Virus record (IMG/VR): IMGVR_UViG_3300034374_004243
Location: 1 to 34,968 of that record
Direction: 5' to 3' (one strand)
DNA length: 34,968 nucleotides
Origin: a virus
Part shown: positions 8,491 through 16,538 of the stretch, piece by piece
How positions within the stretch are numbered: position 1 is the first letter of the stretch
Layout: the number at the start of each line of letters is the position of its first letter
The notes under the pieces: model-generated
The model's input: only the letters and a program-made list of their open reading frames with translations
What the model was told of the DNA's origin: nothing
Databases searched by the model: none
Made by a program: the position numbers and the translations under genes

Positions 8491-8878
8491 GTTATGTCAT
8501 ATGGTATATCGTTCTGACGATTTAACAGAGAATAGAGAAGATGTTGCACCAGAAGATCAATTTATTCAAGTCTCGGCTTTAAAATTAGAAGCAGGAAAGA
8601 CGTTTCGACCACATAGACACATTTGGAAAAATGCCCCTAGAAAACAAGTTGTCGCTCAAGAATCTTGGTGTGTTATGGAAGGTAAAGTAAAAGCACATTT
8701 CTATGACGTGGATGATACTATTTTAGAAGAAATTGTTTTAAATTCAGGAGATATTTCACTTACGTTTGAAGGTGGTCACACATACACAATTTTAGAAAAC
8801 GCTAAAGTTTATGAATACAAAACTGGTCCATATGAAGGTGTAGAAAAGGACAAGGTATTTTTAAATGGGGACGTATAA
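8456..8878 (+). CDS. Cupin-domain protein
   Basis: A 140-residue small beta-barrel protein. KTFRPHRHIWKN with paired histidines fits cupin motif 1, and a later segment GDISLTFEGGHTYTI fits motif 2 with a Gly-rich turn and His. Cupins in sugar clusters act as isomerases, epimerases or regulators. The start used here overlaps the upstream gene by 35 bases and has GGGAG upstream; an ATG at 8501 is a possible shorter start without a ribosome site. The substrate is not predictable. Confidence 0.65.
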   Translation: MLKIYSKVYPDKLCHMVYRSDDLTENREDVAPEDQFIQVSALKLEAGKTFRPHRHIWKNAPRKQVVAQESWCVMEGKVKAHFYDVDDTILEEIVLNSGDISLTFEGGHTYTILENAKVYEYKTGPYEGVEKDKVFLNGDV

Positions 8879-9554
8879 CGTTCGTGGTGGACTAGGCACT
8901 CAAATACTATCACTTTATACATGTTATGCCATAGCTAAAGAAAATAATACAACAGTAAATAAAATATTGTTTAACACTGGTGGTTATTGGCAAAATTCAG
9001 ATATTATAATGGATGAAGATCGTATCTTTTTCGACGACTTTTTGACGTTCAAAAAAAGACCAGAAATTACTACGGTGATTGGTACTAATAAAACCAATCC
9101 TTTCAAAGAACCTAATGTTTCTCTCTTACTTAAATGGTGGGAAAATATTAATGAATCTGAAATTAGTTTAAATTTGAACGGTTGTGATTATGTTAATTCT
9201 GGTAAAACTGTGATTCATGTCAGACAATCAGATAGACCTTTGATACCAATTGAAGTATATGATGAAGAAATTAGATATCATAAAAATCCTATTATATTAT
9301 CTGAAGACAAATCTGTACATAAAAGATATGGTATTACACCAACAAACGATACTGTAAAAGATTGGATGACTATATATCAAGCGCATACTGTTATTGGAGG
9401 ATTTTCTTCTTTTGCATTACTTGCTGGTATGTGGAACCCAAGTCTAAATGTTTATTTCTTTAATAAACTTTTGGCAAATCCAAATGTATCATTCGATGTC
9501 TGGAATATTATACATAAATTTGTAGAAAAATTCCCTAACATTAATTGGACATAA
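8865..9554 (+). CDS. Putative glycosyltransferase (GT11/fucosyltransferase-like)
   Basis: A 229-residue protein with an N-terminal Gly-rich RGGLGTQILSLY that recalls the GGLGNQ motif of GT11 fucosyltransferases. A central IHVRQSDR is similar to the HxRRxD donor-binding segment of that superfamily, and GGFSSFALLAGMWNP recalls the usual Ser-rich late motif. It is shorter than typical GT11 enzymes (about 290), so the assignment is tentative. The start overlaps the cupin gene by 14 bases. A GDP-mannose 4,6-dehydratase downstream would fit a GDP-6-deoxyhexose donor. Confidence 0.5.
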   Translation: MGTYNVRGGLGTQILSLYTCYAIAKENNTTVNKILFNTGGYWQNSDIIMDEDRIFFDDFLTFKKRPEITTVIGTNKTNPFKEPNVSLLLKWWENINESEISLNLNGCDYVNSGKTVIHVRQSDRPLIPIEVYDEEIRYHKNPIILSEDKSVHKRYGITPTNDTVKDWMTIYQAHTVIGGFSSFALLAGMWNPSLNVYFFNKLLANPNVSFDVWNIIHKFVEKFPNINWT

Positions 9555-9572
9555 TATAATGGAGTCTTAAAA

Positions 9573-10211
9573 ATGAAAACTGTTTTGATACTCGGTGGCA
9601 GTGGTGGTATCGGTAAAGTTTTAACAAAAATTATGAAGGATAAATATAATGTTACATCTTTATCATCTAAAAATTTAGATGTAAGAAATCGTAAAGAATG
9701 TGATATATATTTTAAAACAAATCATTTTGATATTGTAGTAAACTTGGCAGCGTATAATGCTAATGGTTTTACACATAGCATTGGATACATTGATACTGCC
9801 AATCAAGTAGATACAAACGTTTGGGGTACTCTAAATGTAGTTCAACTTTGTTTGAAACATTTTATGAGAGAACGTGGTGGTAATATTATTCTCGCCTCTT
9901 CTATTCTAGCGGATAAAGCTCAAGTAGGAACTTCTATATATTCAGCAACAAAGGGATTTATAGAATCATATGTTCGTACCGTTGCCGCAGAAAATTTTAA
10001 TAAGAATGTTTATATAAACGCTATTCAGTTGGGATACTTTGAAAAAGGTCTAACAGAAACTATTAGTGAAGATATTCAACAAGAGATAATGAAGAATATT
10101 CCCGCCAGACGATGGGGTAGAATTGAAGAAGTGTACAACACAATTGAATATATATTAAATACTAGTTATGTTTCTGGTCAAACACTTCGCATTAATGGCG
10201 GTCTGTTATGA
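9573..10211 (+). CDS. Short-chain dehydrogenase/reductase (SDR)
   Basis: A 212-residue classical SDR. The nucleotide-binding GGSGGIG is at residues 8-14, followed by NLAAYN, the catalytic YxxxK within YSATK, and the C-terminal SGQTLRINGG typical of FabG-like enzymes. It probably reduces or oxidises a sugar or acyl intermediate of the surrounding pathway with NAD(P). The start ATG has GGAG upstream. The stop overlaps the next gene in an ATGA, showing translational coupling with the acyltransferase. Confidence 0.85.
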   Translation: MKTVLILGGSGGIGKVLTKIMKDKYNVTSLSSKNLDVRNRKECDIYFKTNHFDIVVNLAAYNANGFTHSIGYIDTANQVDTNVWGTLNVVQLCLKHFMRERGGNIILASSILADKAQVGTSIYSATKGFIESYVRTVAAENFNKNVYINAIQLGYFEKGLTETISEDIQQEIMKNIPARRWGRIEEVYNTIEYILNTSYVSGQTLRINGGLL

Positions 10212-10720
10212 ATCCTGAATTAGTAGATCATGGTTCATTTTGTAAGTATAAAATAGAATCAACGTTTGGAGATTACGTTGTTCTAGATTATAACGTATTT
10301 TCTTCTGTTATTATGGATATTGGTGACTGGGTTCATATTGCTCCACAGGTTGTTATTATCGGTGGCAGGACTTCCAAGCTTGTTATGGGTCATTTTAGTG
10401 GTATCAGTGCTGGCGGCAAAGTTATTTGTGGTGGAGATGATTTTGCTTCTGGCTCTCTTATGAATCCACAAGTACCTAGTAAGTACCGAATTTCAAATAT
10501 AACTACAGTAACATTCGAGCCATTTTCTTGTATTGGTGTTAATAGTGTTGTTATGCCTGGAATTACTCTAGGTGAAGGAGCAGTAGTAGGTTCAAACTCG
10601 ACTCTTACTAAAGATGCCGAACCATGGACAATCTATGTAGGCAGTCCTGCAAGACCTATAAAGAAAAGACCAAACGAACTTGCTTATAAGTATGCTAGGG
10701 AGTTAGGTTATGACTTTTAA
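10208..10720 (+). CDS. Left-handed beta-helix acyltransferase (O/N-acetyltransferase type)
   Basis: A 170-residue hexapeptide-repeat acyltransferase. Irregular hexapeptides run through the middle, and the C-terminal signature VGSNSTLTKDAEPWTIYVGSPARPIKKR is that of maltose/sugar O-acetyltransferases and PglD/PerB-like N-acetyltransferases. These trimers transfer acetyl or formyl groups from acyl-CoA to sugars. With the aminotransferase at 11497 and GMD at 12191, an N-acylated 4-amino-4,6-dideoxyhexose would be a natural product. That is inference; the acceptor is not visible in the sequence. Confidence 0.8.
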   Translation: MNPELVDHGSFCKYKIESTFGDYVVLDYNVFSSVIMDIGDWVHIAPQVVIIGGRTSKLVMGHFSGISAGGKVICGGDDFASGSLMNPQVPSKYRISNITTVTFEPFSCIGVNSVVMPGITLGEGAVVGSNSTLTKDAEPWTIYVGSPARPIKKRPNELAYKYARELGYDF

Positions 10721-11510
10721 TAAATTCTGGAATAGTGAAGGTTATGATATCATTGATTTGGAGTTGACTGATGCCGAAATTAATGGTATAAATGATGATG
10801 TAACAAACATTCTAGCACTAGAGAATAAGACGATTCAATCTGACCATTATCAATATACACAGTGGCCCAGATTATTTGAAGCGTGGAAAAAGAGTAGAAA
10901 TATCGCCAATCTCTGTATGAATGAAAAAATACTTCGTCATCTAGAAAATTGGTATATGAAGAAGGCATTTCCGTTTTCTACAATCAATTTTACAGGTCCA
11001 TCTAATCAACCACTACATAGCGATTGTATTCATTTTCATACCATACCAGAGAGAATGATGATTGGTGTATGGGTTGCTTTAGAAGATGCGACTATAGAGA
11101 ATGGTGCTTTGTCTGTAGTTCCAGGTAGTCACGACTGGGATATATATAACTATGAATCTCTAGGTCTTCCACATCCAGACGATATAGAGAATGGTGAAGA
11201 GATAAACTATAGAGAATATGAGAAGTTTATAGAGCATCTTGTTTTGATAAAAAAAGGAAAGAGAACTCCTGTTCCCGTGAAAAAAGGTGAAGCGATTATA
11301 TGGGAAGCAAATCTTCTACATGGCGGTACATTTACGCCACACAAAGATAAAACAAGAAAAGCACAGGCGATACACTACTTCTTTGAGGGGTGTTCTGAGT
11401 ACTATCATCCAATGTTCTCTAGACCTAGCGAAGGTAAGTATGCTAAAAAATGGTGTAACGAGTATTATAATATAAGAACATATCTGGAGGATATTGATGG
11501 TAGAATATAA
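10710..11510 (+). CDS. Phytanoyl-CoA dioxygenase (PhyH)-family protein
   Basis: A 266-residue Fe(II)/2OG oxygenase. The HxD iron ligands are at His103-Asp105 (PLHSDCIHFH), followed by ENGALSVVPGSHDW, a hallmark of PhyH proteins. The distal His lies in LLHGG and a downstream Arg in DKTRKAQAIHYFF. It overlaps the acyltransferase by 11 bases and has AGGGAG upstream. PhyH-family members are frequent in marine phages and in bacterial glycan clusters, where they probably hydroxylate small substrates. It is the second 2OG-type protein in this block. Confidence 0.85.
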   Translation: MTFNKFWNSEGYDIIDLELTDAEINGINDDVTNILALENKTIQSDHYQYTQWPRLFEAWKKSRNIANLCMNEKILRHLENWYMKKAFPFSTINFTGPSNQPLHSDCIHFHTIPERMMIGVWVALEDATIENGALSVVPGSHDWDIYNYESLGLPHPDDIENGEEINYREYEKFIEHLVLIKKGKRTPVPVKKGEAIIWEANLLHGGTFTPHKDKTRKAQAIHYFFEGCSEYYHPMFSRPSEGKYAKKWCNEYYNIRTYLEDIDGRI

Positions 11511-12216
11511 CGCATGGCCAATAGGACAACTACCTAAACATTTACAAAGACCAGAGCTAGACCAAATTAGAGAACTCGGTTACGATTGGAAAGATCCACG
11601 CGATGTAGTAGATATGTTTGAAAAAAAAGTTGCCAAATACGCAGGATCAAAGTACGCGGTTTCTGTAGACTGCTGTTCGCACGGTATCTTTCTAGCATTA
11701 CAATGTATAAAAAGACACAGAAAAAATATATCAACTATTACTATTCCTAAACACACATATGTTTCAGTACCTCAACAGATAATACATGCTGGATTTAAAG
11801 TAAAATTAGAAGATAGAGAATGGTCAGGTATATATCAGTTAAAACCTTATAGGATATGGGATGGAGCTACTCGTTGGCAAAGAGATATGTATATGGGTGG
11901 ATTTCATATCGTTTCTTTTCAATTAAAGAAACGAGTACCTATTGGTAGAGGTGGTATGATTTTACTTGACAATAAGAACGAATACGAGTATCTTAAAAAG
12001 ATTAGATACGATGGTAGAGATTTAGATGGTAAATATGATGAAGATTCCTTTGAATACTTGGGATGGCATTATTATATGACACCAGAAGACGCCGCTCGTG
12101 GTATCATTATTATGGACCAGATTCCTGAATATAATGACGATAGTGGTGATTGGAAGAATTATCCTGATTTATCAAAAGCGAGGTTTTTTAATGAAAGCGT
12201 TAATTACAGGTATTAG
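11497..12216 (+). CDS. DegT/DnrJ/EryC1-type PLP aminotransferase, C-terminally short
   Basis: ATG at 11497 has GGAGG six bases upstream; the TTG three bases earlier is not needed. The 239-residue product keeps the large PLP domain of sugar aminotransferases: VDCCSHGIFLALQC (cofactor phosphate), the Asp in RIWDGATRW (Asp122), and SFQLKKRVPIGRGG, in which Lys145 aligns with the Schiff-base lysine of the SFxxxKxxxxGEGG motif. Full-length family members have about 370 residues, and the C-terminal small domain is largely missing. It may be a minimal enzyme or a decayed one. It would transaminate a keto-sugar such as the GMD product. Confidence 0.7.
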   Translation: MVEYNAWPIGQLPKHLQRPELDQIRELGYDWKDPRDVVDMFEKKVAKYAGSKYAVSVDCCSHGIFLALQCIKRHRKNISTITIPKHTYVSVPQQIIHAGFKVKLEDREWSGIYQLKPYRIWDGATRWQRDMYMGGFHIVSFQLKKRVPIGRGGMILLDNKNEYEYLKKIRYDGRDLDGKYDEDSFEYLGWHYYMTPEDAARGIIIMDQIPEYNDDSGDWKNYPDLSKARFFNESVNYRY

Positions 12217-13156
12217 TGGACAAGATGGTTCTTATCTTACAGAATATCTTTTAAGTCTTGATTACGAAGTACATGGTATTGTCCGTAGACATAGTGTAGC
12301 AGAAAATCAAAGTGCAAGATTAGAAAAATTCTCTGATAAAATTGCCGGTCTTCATTACGGCGATCTATTAGATGTACACTCATTATATGATATCATTAAT
12401 AAAGTTAAACCAGATGAAATCTATAATTTGGCTGCTATGAGTCAAGTTAGAATTTCTTCTGACATCCCCTCTTTTACTATTAAAACAAATTCTCTAGGTG
12501 TTTTAAATATGCTAGAGATTACTAGTAAACTCTGTCCAGAAGCAAAGTTTTATCAAGCATCTTCTAGTGAAATGTTTGGTAACAGTGTAGATGAAGACGG
12601 ATTTCAAAGACTAACAACACCAATGAATCCTGTCAGTCCATACGGCTGTTCTAAAGTTCTTGGTTATAATCTTGTAAGACATTATAGACACGGATATAAT
12701 ATGCTTGCTTGTAACGGAATTTTATTCAATCACGAATCTCCTAGACGTGGAACAAACTTTGTAACGAATAAAGTTGTGAAGAACGCTGTTCTAATCAAGA
12801 AAAACAAACTCAATAAACTTGAGATGGGTAATATGGATAGCAGTCGTGATTGGGGTCATAGTTCTGATTATGTTAGAGCAATGCACAAAATTATTAATCA
12901 TAGTGATCCAGACGATTGGATTGTAGCAACTGGTAAATCCTATACTGTCCGACAAATGTGTGAATATGTCTTTGGCCGACTAGATTTAAATTATGAAGAC
13001 TTTGTAGTACAAAATCCAAAGTATATGAGACCAGAAGAATTGAAATATCTCTGTGGTGATTCAGAAAAAACTAGAAAGATACTAAATTGGAAACCTAATT
13101 ATACTTTTGAGTTGATGTTAGAAGAGATGATAGAATATTGGATGGGTAAAACATGA
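12191..13156 (+). CDS. gmd: GDP-mannose 4,6-dehydratase
   Basis: A 321-residue extended SDR that converts GDP-mannose to GDP-4-keto-6-deoxymannose. ALITGISGQDGSYLTEYLL at the N-terminus is the family's NADP-binding signature, followed by EIYNLAAMSQV, the catalytic SSS..E and YGCSK (YxxxK), FNHESPRRG and the late RDWGHSSDYV. The start chosen is the ATG at 12191 because the protein begins exactly at the Rossmann strand; an in-frame upstream ATG at 12098 would add 31 unrelated residues. It overlaps the aminotransferase gene by 26 bases. GMD is a known auxiliary gene of marine phages. Confidence 0.93.
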   Translation: MKALITGISGQDGSYLTEYLLSLDYEVHGIVRRHSVAENQSARLEKFSDKIAGLHYGDLLDVHSLYDIINKVKPDEIYNLAAMSQVRISSDIPSFTIKTNSLGVLNMLEITSKLCPEAKFYQASSSEMFGNSVDEDGFQRLTTPMNPVSPYGCSKVLGYNLVRHYRHGYNMLACNGILFNHESPRRGTNFVTNKVVKNAVLIKKNKLNKLEMGNMDSSRDWGHSSDYVRAMHKIINHSDPDDWIVATGKSYTVRQMCEYVFGRLDLNYEDFVVQNPKYMRPEELKYLCGDSEKTRKILNWKPNYTFELMLEEMIEYWMGKT

Positions 13157-13836
13157 AAATTGTTTTCGCCTGTTGTGATCCCATCTATTTAAAAGAACAC
13201 GGAGAGGCTTTTGCTAAGAGTGCGATAAAGAATGGCGAAACACCTTGGATTCATATTCTTTGTGACGAAGAAACGAAACAAGAGATTCTGAATCAGAATT
13301 CTTTTGATTGGCATATCGGGTGTCATTTTAGTTTTAGTGACATTGAACCAAAAGATCGCATGATGTATGCTTGTTCTAGATTTATAGTTGCTTCTGATAT
13401 AATTAGACAAGACAATGTTTCTGAAATGTTGATTGTTGATATTGATGGATTTCTAAGAAAACCTATTGATTGGGACGATTTTAAAAATTGTGATTATTCA
13501 ATTTTCACAAGAGATCCGTTACCAGGAACAGTAGGATGGGAAAATGAAGGAACCCATGTAGCTGCTGGTGCTATGTATCTGAGAAAGTCGGGTTATAGTT
13601 TCATTGATACCGTGGCACATAATCTCATGGAAAATATCAAAAAACATGGCTGTATTTGGTTTATGGATCAAGTCATTTTGTGGAAAGTTCATCAAAATAT
13701 AAAAGACTTGAAGTTTGTTCAGATGCCCTCTAAGTATATTGATTGGGAGTTTAATGAAGACAGTATCATCTGGACTGGCAAAGGTAATCGAAAAAATCAA
13801 AAAAACTATCTAGAGGAACGCAAAAGTGCAAGTTGA
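13153..13836 (+). CDS. GT-A-type glycosyltransferase-like protein
   Basis: A 227-residue protein that starts in an ATGA overlap with gmd. An N-terminal Rossmann-like strand (KIVFACCDPIYLKEHGEAF) is followed by SDIIRQ and a DxD-like motif in MLIVDIDGFLRKP (about residues 93-105), which in GT-A enzymes binds the metal and nucleotide sugar. HVAAGAMYLRKS fits the acceptor-side strand of these folds. It is probably one of the transferases using the sugar made by this cluster. The family number cannot be assigned by eye. Confidence 0.6.
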   Translation: MKIVFACCDPIYLKEHGEAFAKSAIKNGETPWIHILCDEETKQEILNQNSFDWHIGCHFSFSDIEPKDRMMYACSRFIVASDIIRQDNVSEMLIVDIDGFLRKPIDWDDFKNCDYSIFTRDPLPGTVGWENEGTHVAAGAMYLRKSGYSFIDTVAHNLMENIKKHGCIWFMDQVILWKVHQNIKDLKFVQMPSKYIDWEFNEDSIIWTGKGNRKNQKNYLEERKSAS

Positions 13837-14794
13837 TATATACATGCCTAGACTAGACGTTATGTTTAAAGAAGGTCCTGTTCCAGAACAAAGAGGACCA
13901 ATCGCTCCAATACGAGTCCATTGGATAAAGTTTATTGAACAACTATATAATGCTCATGACGTTTTAAAAGACGACGTAAGAGTCATTGAAGTTCCTTTGT
14001 GGCAGATTACGACTGAATTTGTAAAAGAACACAGCAAAGACGCTGATGTTTATTATATACCACACAAGATGGAACAAACTTGGTGGTTAGATAATCGTGT
14101 TAGATATTATATGCAGATGGTTATACCACATATCTTTTCTATTGATAGTAAAGGTTGGTGCGCTACTGCTTCATCTTATCCTATGGAAAATCTTAGTAAG
14201 AATACTGAAAGACACCATCTATTTGATAGAGTTGATTCTGGTGAGACAAAGTTTGATCAACCTAGTTCAAACGATACAGCTTTATCTTTCAAACCATATG
14301 TGTTTTTTCCTTGTCAGATACCACACGATGAGACTATCATATATCATAGTGACGTGAAAGTAGAAGAAGCTTTGGAGATGACCCTAGATTGGGCTTCAAC
14401 AACTGCTAAGAAGGTTGTTATCAAAGGTCATCCTGTCAATCCAGGTTCTATGGAATCTATAAAAAAAGTTGCTAATCGTTATAATTGCGTTTGGGTAGAT
14501 AATTTCAACATCTTTGATTTGATAAAAAATAGTGAGATGGTTGTGACTGTAAACAGTGGTGTGGGGTTAGAATCTATCTTAGCCGGCAAGAAAGTTGTCA
14601 CATTTGGTAGGGCAGATTATGATACCGTCACATGGAAGGTAAATCCTAAAGAATATCGTGATTCTTTATCTAATGCTTATAACACTGATTGGATTAATTT
14701 TGAAAGATACAATAAATTCATTCACACTTGGTATGAGACTCATTACGATTATACCAATCCAGAAAGTTTTAAAAAATTAAAAAATTTCTGTTGA
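13826..14794 (+). CDS. Capsule-polysaccharide-synthesis-like glycosyltransferase, GTG start
   Basis: A 322-residue protein whose C-terminal half carries KKVVIKGHPVNP, FDLIKNSEMVVTVNSGVGLE and ILAGKKVVTFGRADYD. This is the pattern of capsule synthesis proteins of the KpsC/KpsS type (GT-B fold with nucleotide-sugar binding at NSGVGLE). The first codon is GTG, with AGAGGA eight bases upstream; the next in-frame ATG is at 13844. It is the last gene of the glycan block, and its stop codon lies inside the -35 element of the next promoter. Confidence 0.65.
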   Translation: MQVDIYMPRLDVMFKEGPVPEQRGPIAPIRVHWIKFIEQLYNAHDVLKDDVRVIEVPLWQITTEFVKEHSKDADVYYIPHKMEQTWWLDNRVRYYMQMVIPHIFSIDSKGWCATASSYPMENLSKNTERHHLFDRVDSGETKFDQPSSNDTALSFKPYVFFPCQIPHDETIIYHSDVKVEEALEMTLDWASTTAKKVVIKGHPVNPGSMESIKKVANRYNCVWVDNFNIFDLIKNSEMVVTVNSGVGLESILAGKKVVTFGRADYDTVTWKVNPKEYRDSLSNAYNTDWINFERYNKFIHTWYETHYDYTNPESFKKLKNFC

Positions 14795-14819
14795 CATTTA
14801 ATCAGCATGGTACTATAAT
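14791..14819 (+). promoter_or_regulatory. Type B sigma70 promoter cassette, divergent copy
   Basis: TTGACA at 14791-14796, 17-base spacer, TATAAT at 14814-14819. The -35 and the first spacer bases (TTGACATTTAATC) and the bases after the -10 (TATAATGATTA) match the cassettes at 32007, 32458 and 32820 and, less closely, 33384. The stop codon of the upstream glycosyltransferase gene overlaps the -35 box. Confidence 0.75.
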
Positions 14820-14858
14820 GATTAAAGTGAGTTCAGTTTCTATGGAGACCTATGTCTT

Positions 14859-14897
14859 ATGAAACGACTGTTTGGGAAATATATAAAGGTAGTATAA
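14859..14897 (+). CDS. Possible 12-codon leader peptide
   Basis: ATG at 14859 opens a 12-codon frame (MKRLFGKYIKVV) whose TAA shares one base with the ATG of the nucleotidase gene (TAATG), the junction type used between many real genes here. GGAGA lies ten bases upstream. It may be a coupling leader or a relic of a larger gene lost when the promoter cassette arrived. It could equally be chance. Confidence 0.3.
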   Translation: MKRLFGKYIKVV

Positions 14898-15484
14898 TGG
14901 AAAAGATAATTGTCGCTGATTGCGACGGTGTACTTCTGAATTGGGAGTACGCTTTTGATTGTTGGATGAATGAACGTGGATTCTTCAAAGGTCCAGAGTC
15001 TGATCTCTATTATGAGATTGGATCTCGATATGGTCTCACAAAACAACAAGGTAAGAGTTTTATAGCAGAATTCAATCAATCTGCTGCAATTGGTTTTCTA
15101 CCAGCCCTCCGAGATGCCGTTTGGTACGTCAAGCGACTCCATGAAGAACATGGATATGTCTTTGATGTTGTAACCAGTCTCTCTACTGATAAACATGCTG
15201 CAATGCTACGTGAACGGAATCTTAAGAAGGTTTTCGGCGAGAACACTTTTCGTAATATCATCTGTCTTGCTACTGGTGCTCGAAAAGATAAGTATCTTAA
15301 AGAACACTACGAAGATTCAGGATACATCTGGATTGAAGATAAGGTAGAGAATGCAGACGATGGTCTAGCTGTTGGTATGAAACCTCTTCTAGTAGAACAC
15401 GGTTTCAATATGAATGAAGAGAATCTTTCATATCCAATCGTCAAAAACTGGAAAGAAATTTATGAAAGGGTAGTTACATCATGA
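14897..15484 (+). CDS. HAD-superfamily 5'-nucleotidase-like phosphatase
   Basis: A 195-residue HAD protein beginning two strands before the nucleophile motif VADCDGVLLNW (DxDGV). Motif II lies in DVVTSLS and motif IV in WIEDKVENADDG. This arrangement resembles deoxyribonucleotidases of the NT5C type, which dephosphorylate nucleotides. The ATG at 14897 has AAGG upstream and begins right at the catalytic strand; an earlier in-frame ATG at 14852 would add 15 residues with a poorly spaced ribosome site. It fits the nucleotide-metabolism theme of the phage. Confidence 0.75.
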   Translation: MEKIIVADCDGVLLNWEYAFDCWMNERGFFKGPESDLYYEIGSRYGLTKQQGKSFIAEFNQSAAIGFLPALRDAVWYVKRLHEEHGYVFDVVTSLSTDKHAAMLRERNLKKVFGENTFRNIICLATGARKDKYLKEHYEDSGYIWIEDKVENADDGLAVGMKPLLVEHGFNMNEENLSYPIVKNWKEIYERVVTS

Positions 15485-15780
15485 CTGATATTGATGAAAA
15501 ATTACTGAAACAAATATACGACCTTGCCGGTGATATTAGATACGAACAGGTATACGACGAGGTACTTGATAATACAGTAAAACACATTGATAATTGTAAT
15601 GGTAATGGTCTTATAGTTGCAGGTGTAATGTTAACCCAAGCATTGAGTATATACAAAACAATGTTGACAGAAGACGGATTTGATGATATAGTAGAAGGTA
15701 TCGTAGAAGGTATCGTGGCAAGCAAACGTCATGTACAGAAGTTCAATGTTCCTACTACAACTAACAAAACGTTACATTAG
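15481..15780 (+). CDS. Hypothetical protein, 99 aa
   Basis: Starts in an ATGA overlap with the nucleotidase gene. The product is mostly helical and acidic, with a hydrophobic middle (NGLIVAGVMLTQALSIY) too polar at its edges to be a sure membrane helix, and a duplicated short segment VEGIVEGIV. Residues 15-23 (LAGDIRYEQ) are encoded by a 26-base stretch repeated exactly in the next gene. It is not recognised as a member of any family I know. Confidence 0.65.
   Translation: MTDIDEKLLKQIYDLAGDIRYEQVYDEVLDNTVKHIDNCNGNGLIVAGVMLTQALSIYKTMLTEDGFDDIVEGIVEGIVASKRHVQKFNVPTTTNKTLH
15523..15548 (+). repeat. 26-base direct repeat, copy 1
   Basis: Identical to 15835-15860, 312 bases downstream, and read in the same frame in both genes (LAGDIRYEQ). 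The flanking bases differ on both sides. Confidence 0.9.
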
Positions 15781-15795
15781 TAAAGGAGTTGACCA

Positions 15796-15987
15796 ATGAA
15801 AGTTTTTCTGATCATTCTAACCTCATTTGGCGGTCTTGCCGGTGATATTAGATACGAACAAGAAACATCTTCTTACCGAGATTGTGCTATTGCTGCTGAA
15901 TCTATCAAGAACAATCCCGGTAAGTTCTATCGTAATATTGAAGAGTATACCTATAACAATATTGATGCATGGTGTGAATACCGATGA
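15796..15987 (+). CDS. Small protein with hydrophobic N-terminus, 63 aa
   Basis: Starts at an ATG nine bases after AAAGGAG. The N-terminus MKVFLIILTSFGGLAGD looks like a short signal peptide or signal anchor. The rest is hydrophilic with two Cys residues (YRDC and AWCEYR), which could form a disulfide after export. Its residues 14-22 repeat the LAGDIRYEQ of the preceding gene. From memory, small one-disulfide proteins with a hydrophobic start are common among phage accessory genes. The function is unknown. Confidence 0.6.
   Translation: MKVFLIILTSFGGLAGDIRYEQETSSYRDCAIAAESIKNNPGKFYRNIEEYTYNNIDAWCEYR
15835..15860 (+). repeat. 26-base direct repeat, copy 2
   Basis: Exact copy of 15523-15548, located at the junction between the hydrophobic N-terminus and the hydrophilic body of the small exported-like protein. 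Confidence 0.9.
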
Positions 15988-16538
15988 ATATTTTTGCTCT
16001 ATCAACGTGTCCTGAAGAATCTGCACAGATGATGTGTGATAAACATGTTGTCAAGATGATTGTGGAAACTGCACAACTTCTATCAACAGCACATCGTATT
16101 CTAGATGGCGAACAATATACCGATAAGACTGCTAACGGTAGGTCTATCAAACGATGGCGACATCCTAATCATAATTTAGAATCTAGTCTCTACAAAGCAT
16201 CACATGTCAATCATCCTTCTGCGGTATGGGCACGTGAATGTAACAATAATTACATTTGGTTACAATGTCATTTTGAAGCCCTGTGTAGTGAATATACATA
16301 TCGATATCACAAAAAACATTTGACAGAAGAGAAACTCGTTGATATACTATCTCATGTACCAAATAATATTCAACGAGCCAAGTTTACACCCATTCCACAA
16401 GCAATGCCTGATAAATACAAAAGTTCTCATTTCGTAGACGCTTATAGGAGTTATTATGTTGGTGAAAAAGCAAGTTTTGCAAAGTGGACAAACAGACCAG
16501 TTCCTCAATGGTGGAACGATCCCTCTTATAAATCATGA
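15984..16538 (+). CDS. Conserved marine-phage protein, unknown function
   Basis: A 184-residue protein starting in an ATGA overlap. The N-terminus MNIFALSTCPEESAQMMCDKHVVKMIVETAQLLSTAH is strongly patterned, with Cys, Asp, His and Glu residues that could line an active site. The C-terminus YRSYYVGEKASFAKWTNRPVPQWW is also characteristic. From memory this family is widespread in marine T4-like phages, usually as a hypothetical protein and sometimes labelled pyrimidine-dimer glycosylase. I cannot confirm that label, although the WxKYYG-like end loosely recalls T4 DenV. A nucleic-acid or nucleotide enzyme is plausible. Confidence 0.7.
   Translation: MNIFALSTCPEESAQMMCDKHVVKMIVETAQLLSTAHRILDGEQYTDKTANGRSIKRWRHPNHNLESSLYKASHVNHPSAVWARECNNNYIWLQCHFEALCSEYTYRYHKKHLTEEKLVDILSHVPNNIQRAKFTPIPQAMPDKYKSSHFVDAYRSYYVGEKASFAKWTNRPVPQWWNDPSYKS

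Noticed and set aside
12098-12190. Longer GDP-mannose dehydratase start at 12098
   Set aside because: It would add 31 residues unlike any dehydratase and overlap the aminotransferase gene by more than 100 bases; the Rossmann strand begins at the ATG at 12191.
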